Origin: Pseudomonadota bacterium | GTDB lineage: Bacteria; Pseudomonadota; Alphaproteobacteria; Rhizobiales; Xanthobacteraceae | DNA length: 10,089 nucleotides | Direction: 5' to 3' | NCBI GenBank assembly: GCA_023390695.1 | Contig: JAEWCJ010000419.1 | Coordinates: 1-10,089 of the forward strand | In this document: piece after piece, positions 7,051 through 10,089 of the stretch | Numbering within the stretch: the stretch's first letter is position 1 | Layout: each line of letters starts with the position of its first letter | Position numbers and translations under genes: made by a program | The notes under the pieces: model-generated | Database searches by the model: none | Told to the model about the DNA's origin: nothing | Seen by the model: only the letters and a program-made list of their open reading frames with translations

Positions 7051-7056
7051 ATGGGA

Positions 7057-7980
7057 ATGACGTCGAAGATACAAATCCGCATGGGTGGCTATGGTCCGGC
7101 CACCACCTGTTTCAGCAAGGCGCTGAAATTCATCGGCGACCGCCTGGAGGCCGAATTCGGCGCCGATATCGACGTCAAGTATGTCTGGAACATCATGGAT
7201 TTCGGCTACCGGTCGGAAGACATCCTGTGGCTGGTCGAAAGCGGCATTCTCAGCCTCGGCTATCAGTCCTCGAGCTATCTGACCGATCGGGTGCCGGAGC
7301 TCGGGCTTGCCGATTTGCCGTTCCTGTTTTCCGACAAGGACAAGGCGCGCGCCGCCATCGACGGTGAGATGGGCGCGTATTTCGTGAAGAAGATCGAAGA
7401 GCGTGTCGGCTACCGCATCCTCGGCTGGTTCGAAAACGGTTTCCGGCATGTCTCCAACAAGGTGAAGCCCATTCGTACGCCCGCCGACATGGCCGGCATG
7501 ACCATCCGCGTGCTGCCGAGCAAGGTGCAGGCGCGCACCTTCGAATTGCTCGGCGCGCAGCCGCTGCGTTGGGATCTCACCGATGCGCTGCAGGCGATCG
7601 TCGCCGGCACCATCGATGCGCAGGAAAACCCGCTTGCCAACACGGTCACTTACGGCGCGCACAAGTATCACCGCTTCCACACGCTGACGAACCACTTCTA
7701 CGTCTCGCGTCCGATCTTCCTGCACCGTGCGTCCTATGAGGCGTGGCCGGCACCGCTGCAACGCGCGATGCAGCAGGCGGTGAAGGACGCGGTCGTGTTT
7801 CAGCGCGAGCTGGCGATTGCGGAAGAAGAGGAGGCGCTGGCGGCCATCCGGGCGCAGGGATGTGAGGTTGTCGAACTGACGCCCGAAGAGCACGCGCAAT
7901 TCGTCGCCGCGGTGAAGCCGTTGCTGGCGGAGGTGCAGGATCAGTATCCGGCGGAGGCGCTCAAACTCGTATCTCGTTGA
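7057..7980 (+). CDS. DctP-family TRAP substrate-binding-like protein without a visible signal peptide
   Basis: A 307-residue protein of the TRAP dicarboxylate-binding (DctP/TRAP-P) fold, which normally captures organic acids in the periplasm for a DctQM permease. The family core is clear: LADLPFLFSDKDKA (85-98), GWFENGFRHVSNKVKPIRTP (123-142), GMTIRVLPSKV with the carboxylate-binding arginine at R151, LGAQPLRWDLTDALQAIVAGTIDAQENPLAN (roughly 165-195, with ENP at 190-192), and a helical C-terminus. Unusually, the protein opens directly with the first beta strand (MTSKIQIRMGGYGPATT); neither this start nor the upstream open frame from 6877 gives a hydrophobic signal sequence. No permease genes are adjacent. 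It may be a cytoplasmic ligand-binding protein, an orphan whose export signal has been lost, or a protein working with distant permeases. It precedes an IclR regulator and a dehydrogenase, which suggests a catabolic locus. Ligand unknown. Confidence 0.88.
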   Translation: MTSKIQIRMGGYGPATTCFSKALKFIGDRLEAEFGADIDVKYVWNIMDFGYRSEDILWLVESGILSLGYQSSSYLTDRVPELGLADLPFLFSDKDKARAAIDGEMGAYFVKKIEERVGYRILGWFENGFRHVSNKVKPIRTPADMAGMTIRVLPSKVQARTFELLGAQPLRWDLTDALQAIVAGTIDAQENPLANTVTYGAHKYHRFHTLTNHFYVSRPIFLHRASYEAWPAPLQRAMQQAVKDAVVFQRELAIAEEEEALAAIRAQGCEVVELTPEEHAQFVAAVKPLLAEVQDQYPAEALKLVSR

Positions 7981-8128
7981 ATAAAAATAGGAATCTGAAT
8001 CACACCACACAATCGACCATTTATAAACTTTCAGAATATGAAAATGTGATTTACAATGTCGAAAAACGCTTGACTCAATGGCCTGATCGATTTCTCCTGT
8101 CGTCCATAAGAACGCGGGAGGAAATGCC
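7981..8128 (+). promoter_or_regulatory. AT-rich intergenic region upstream of the IclR gene, with a candidate promoter
   Basis: Positions 7981-8100 are about 66% A+T, against a GC-rich background. ATCACA (7999-8004) and TATAAA (8022-8027, 5 of 6 to -10) are 17 bases apart and form the best promoter match. TTTACA (8050-8055) and TTGACT (8070-8075) are further -35-like boxes without a good -10. AATGT is directly repeated (8043-8047, 8055-8059), but no clear IclR-type palindrome stands out. No terminator hairpin is evident after the binding-protein gene, so read-through is possible. A short frame starting with TTG at 7977 crosses this region but looks non-coding. Confidence 0.35.
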
Positions 8129-9010
8129 GTGGCCGAAACAGTCGTTGCCAGCAATGAACCGATTGTGCTCGCCGCCAAGCCGGATGCTCTGAAGCCGGCC
8201 GCGCGCAACAGCATCCAGTCGGTGGATCGCGCCCTGGGGCTTCTCGAAGCTCTGGCGGAAGCGGGCGGCGAAGCCGCGCTGACCGAACTGTCCCGCCGCA
8301 CCCAGCTCAATGTGTCGACCTGCCATCATCTGCTGTCGACGCTGGTGAACTGGGGTTATGTCGCCAAGGTGCCCGGCCGGCGCTCCTATGCGCTCGGCGC
8401 GCGCGTGCTGTATCTGGGTCAGGCCTGCCTGCGTCAGGTCGATCTGCCGCGCCGCGCGGAGCACCACATCGACCGCATCAATGCGGTGACCGGCGAGACC
8501 GTGCATCTCGCTGTCCTGCAGAGCGACAATATCGTCACCCTGATGAAGCGCGACGCGCGTCATGCCGTGCGCGTCGAAACCGGCGCGCTCGGCCGCTCCG
8601 ATGCGCCGCATGCGACCGCCACCGGCAAGGCCATGCTGGCCTGGCTGACCGAGGATCACATCCGCCGCATCCTCTCCGGTCTGGAGATGCGGCGCTTCAC
8701 CGACAGGACGATCACGGATTTCAGCGCCTTTATCGAGGAACTGCGTCAGGTGCGCCGCAACGGCTATGCGATGGACCGCGAGGAATTCCAGCCGGGCGTC
8801 ATCTGCATCGGCTCGGCGATCCGCGATCACGCCGGCGCGGTGGTCGGCGCGATCAGCGCGTCGATGCCCGCCATGCGCGCTTCCGATGAACACGTGGCGC
8901 TGGTGCGCAACGAAATCATGACGGCGACCGCGGCGCTGAGCGCGGAGCTCGGCGAACCCGGCTCGCAAGCGCAGGTCTCGTCGCTGAAGCCAAAGGCGAT
9001 CGCCAGCTAG
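8129..9010 (+). CDS. IclR-family transcriptional regulator
   Basis: A 293-residue one-component regulator. After a ~27-residue variable leader comes the winged helix-turn-helix: SIQSVDRALGLLEALAE (28-44), LTELSRRTQLNVSTCHHLLS (51-70), then the wing GYVAKVPGRRSYALGARVL. The effector domain follows, with HATATGKAMLAWL (161-173), NGYAMDREEFQPGVICIGSA (211-230) and VVGAISASMP, all typical of the family; such domains bind small aromatic or aliphatic acids. The start is GTG at 8129, seven bases after GGAGG (8117-8121); an ATG at 8124 lies between them but is out of frame and too close to the Shine-Dalgarno. The gene is 39 bases upstream of the alcohol dehydrogenase with no terminator between, so the two are probably co-transcribed. 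Regulation of the dehydrogenase, and perhaps of the preceding binding-protein gene, is inferred from position. Confidence 0.94.
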   Translation: MAETVVASNEPIVLAAKPDALKPAARNSIQSVDRALGLLEALAEAGGEAALTELSRRTQLNVSTCHHLLSTLVNWGYVAKVPGRRSYALGARVLYLGQACLRQVDLPRRAEHHIDRINAVTGETVHLAVLQSDNIVTLMKRDARHAVRVETGALGRSDAPHATATGKAMLAWLTEDHIRRILSGLEMRRFTDRTITDFSAFIEELRQVRRNGYAMDREEFQPGVICIGSAIRDHAGAVVGAISASMPAMRASDEHVALVRNEIMTATAALSAELGEPGSQAQVSSLKPKAIAS

Positions 9011-9049
9011 CTCTCTAATCAACGAATACCCGAACAGGAGGAAATGAGA

Positions 9050-10089
9050 ATGTACGCCCCGGCCGGAGTGAAGACGAGCAAGGATTTTCCAGTCCCGGAT
9101 ATGATGAAGGCCTGGGTTCTCGGAGATCCCGGCGAGCTGAAGCTCATCGACAAGAAGGTGCCGGTGCCGAGCCGTGCGGAGGTGCTGGTGCGCATCGACG
9201 CCGTCGCGATCTGCGCGACCGACCTCGAGATCATCTATCACGGTCCCCCCGCGCTGATCGAAGGCGGTCTGCCGTACAACAAGAATTTCACCCCGGGCCA
9301 TGAATATATGGGCACGGTGGTCGCAACCGGACCGGGCGTCGACGAATACAAGATCGGCCAGCGCGTGACGGTGGAAATCCACGCCGGCTGCGGTCAGTGC
9401 AAGCGCTGCCGCGAGGGCATGTATACGTCCTGCCACAACTACGGCATGAATTACGGTGAGCTGAACAAGGGCCACCGCGCCAACGGCTTCACGACCGACG
9501 GCGGTTTCTGCGAATATCAGGTCAACCACATCAACACGCTGGTCGCGATCCCCGACGACATGACCGACGAGGAAGCGACGCTCGTCGTCACCGCCGGCAC
9601 CGCGATGTACGGCCTGACCGAGCTCGGCGGCCTGGTCGCCGGCGAGAGCGTGGTCGTGACTGGCCCCGGTCCGATCGGCCTGCTCGGGGTTGCCGTCGCG
9701 AAGGCGCTGGGTGCACATCCGGTGATCCTCACCGGCACGCGCGACAACCGTTTGCAGATCGGCAAGGAGCTCGGCGCCGATTATGTGGTCAATATCCGCA
9801 AGGAGCCGGATGTCGTCGAAGCCGTGAAGAAGCTGAATGGCGGCAAGGGCGTCGACTATGTGGTCGAATGCTCGGCAGCGCCGAACGGCTTCAACGACGC
9901 GATCAAGATGGTCAATCGCGGCGGCAAGGTCTGTCTCGCTGCCTTCCCGCATGAGGATGCGCCGGTCGATATCGCGCATATCGTTCGCAATAACATCTAC
10001 GTTTACGGCATTCGCGGCGAAGGCAAGACCGCGACGCACCGCGCCGAGGCGTTCATGAAGCAGAAGCGCTTCGACGCCACCAAGATCCA
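9050..10089 (+). CDS. Zinc-dependent medium-chain alcohol dehydrogenase (threonine/sorbitol dehydrogenase-like); 3' end outside the window
   Basis: The frame is open from 9050 to the window edge, giving 346 complete codons of an enzyme usually 340-400 residues long. It is a zinc-binding NAD(P)-dependent medium-chain dehydrogenase oxidising a secondary or polyol-type alcohol. The catalytic zinc site is C55 in AICATD plus H84-E85 in PGHEY. The structural zinc loop is complete (C114, C117, C120, C128). The Rossmann fold begins at TGPGPIGLLG (204-213) and includes KELGADYVVN and GGKGVDYVVECS. The ATG at 9050 lies eight bases after AGGAGG (9036-9041); an in-frame ATG at 9044 is only two bases from it and is less likely. 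The chosen start adds about 18 residues before the usual family N-terminus (MKAWVLGDPGELKL). It is probably controlled by the adjacent IclR protein. Exact substrate unknown. Confidence 0.93.
   Translation, partial: MYAPAGVKTSKDFPVPDMMKAWVLGDPGELKLIDKKVPVPSRAEVLVRIDAVAICATDLEIIYHGPPALIEGGLPYNKNFTPGHEYMGTVVATGPGVDEYKIGQRVTVEIHAGCGQCKRCREGMYTSCHNYGMNYGELNKGHRANGFTTDGGFCEYQVNHINTLVAIPDDMTDEEATLVVTAGTAMYGLTELGGLVAGESVVVTGPGPIGLLGVAVAKALGAHPVILTGTRDNRLQIGKELGADYVVNIRKEPDVVEAVKKLNGGKGVDYVVECSAAPNGFNDAIKMVNRGGKVCLAAFPHEDAPVDIAHIVRNNIYVYGIRGEGKTATHRAEAFMKQKRFDATKI

Noticed and set aside
6877..7056. Upstream extension of the binding-protein frame, considered as a missing signal peptide
   Set aside because: It translates through the palindromic repeat, has no hydrophobic core, overlaps the aroE start, and the good ribosome site lies at 7044-7050.
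7977..8192. Small 71-codon frame across the AT-rich gap before the IclR gene
   Set aside because: TTG start without a ribosome site, composition typical of AT-rich non-coding DNA, and its second half is an out-of-frame reading of the IclR gene.
7024..8310. A 428-codon minus-strand frame opposite the binding-protein gene
   Set aside because: Low-complexity shadow translation without family features; the plus-strand gene fully explains the region.
8075..10039. A 654-codon minus-strand frame opposite the IclR and dehydrogenase genes
   Set aside because: Same His/Arg/Asp-rich shadow composition, no domain, and it covers two clear genes.

Overview
This window is GC-rich, with NNC/NNG-biased codons, and carries eight protein-coding genes. 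The gene set, the high GC and the intergenic palindromes (CCCGCGAAAGCGGG hairpins beside ATCCAGTAA; CTAGTGTCC-ended inverted repeats) suggest an alphaproteobacterium, probably Hyphomicrobiales (Bradyrhizobium/Rhodopseudomonas/Pseudolabrys-like). That placement is inference from style and memory, not from a search. No rRNA, tRNA, CRISPR, transposase or phage gene was seen. No gene-free stretch exceeds 300 bases; the gaps (923-1070, 5935-6035, 6879-7056, 7981-8128) are described as features.

Layout. (1) 1-922, plus strand: the 3' end of a xanthine dehydrogenase molybdenum-cofactor subunit, whose operon lies to the left. (2) 1071-5934, plus strand: a compact efflux operon of a TetR-family regulator, an RND periplasmic adaptor (overlapping the regulator by 11 bp) and an RND inner-membrane pump. 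A palindromic candidate operator lies next to a candidate promoter before the regulator. No outer-membrane channel gene follows, so the pump presumably uses one encoded elsewhere. (3) 6036-6878, minus strand: a single aroE (shikimate dehydrogenase) gene, convergent with the pump operon. A pair of inverted REP-like hairpins lies at its 3' side, and a different 73-bp palindromic element lies in its upstream, divergent intergenic region. (4) 7057-10089, plus strand: a DctP-type TRAP substrate-binding-like protein with no visible signal peptide and no adjacent TRAP permease, then an IclR-family regulator, then a zinc-dependent medium-chain alcohol dehydrogenase that runs off the window. The regulator and dehydrogenase look co-transcribed.

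How the genes work together. The TetR, adaptor and pump genes form a self-contained drug or solvent efflux unit, probably autoregulated. The binding protein, IclR regulator and dehydrogenase look like the start of a catabolic locus for a small hydroxylated or carboxylated compound; the substrate cannot be read from the sequence. Most of the window is ordinary family content. The features most worth a second look are the signal-less binding protein and the palindromic elements on both sides of aroE. I did not find convincing evidence for a wholly new system.
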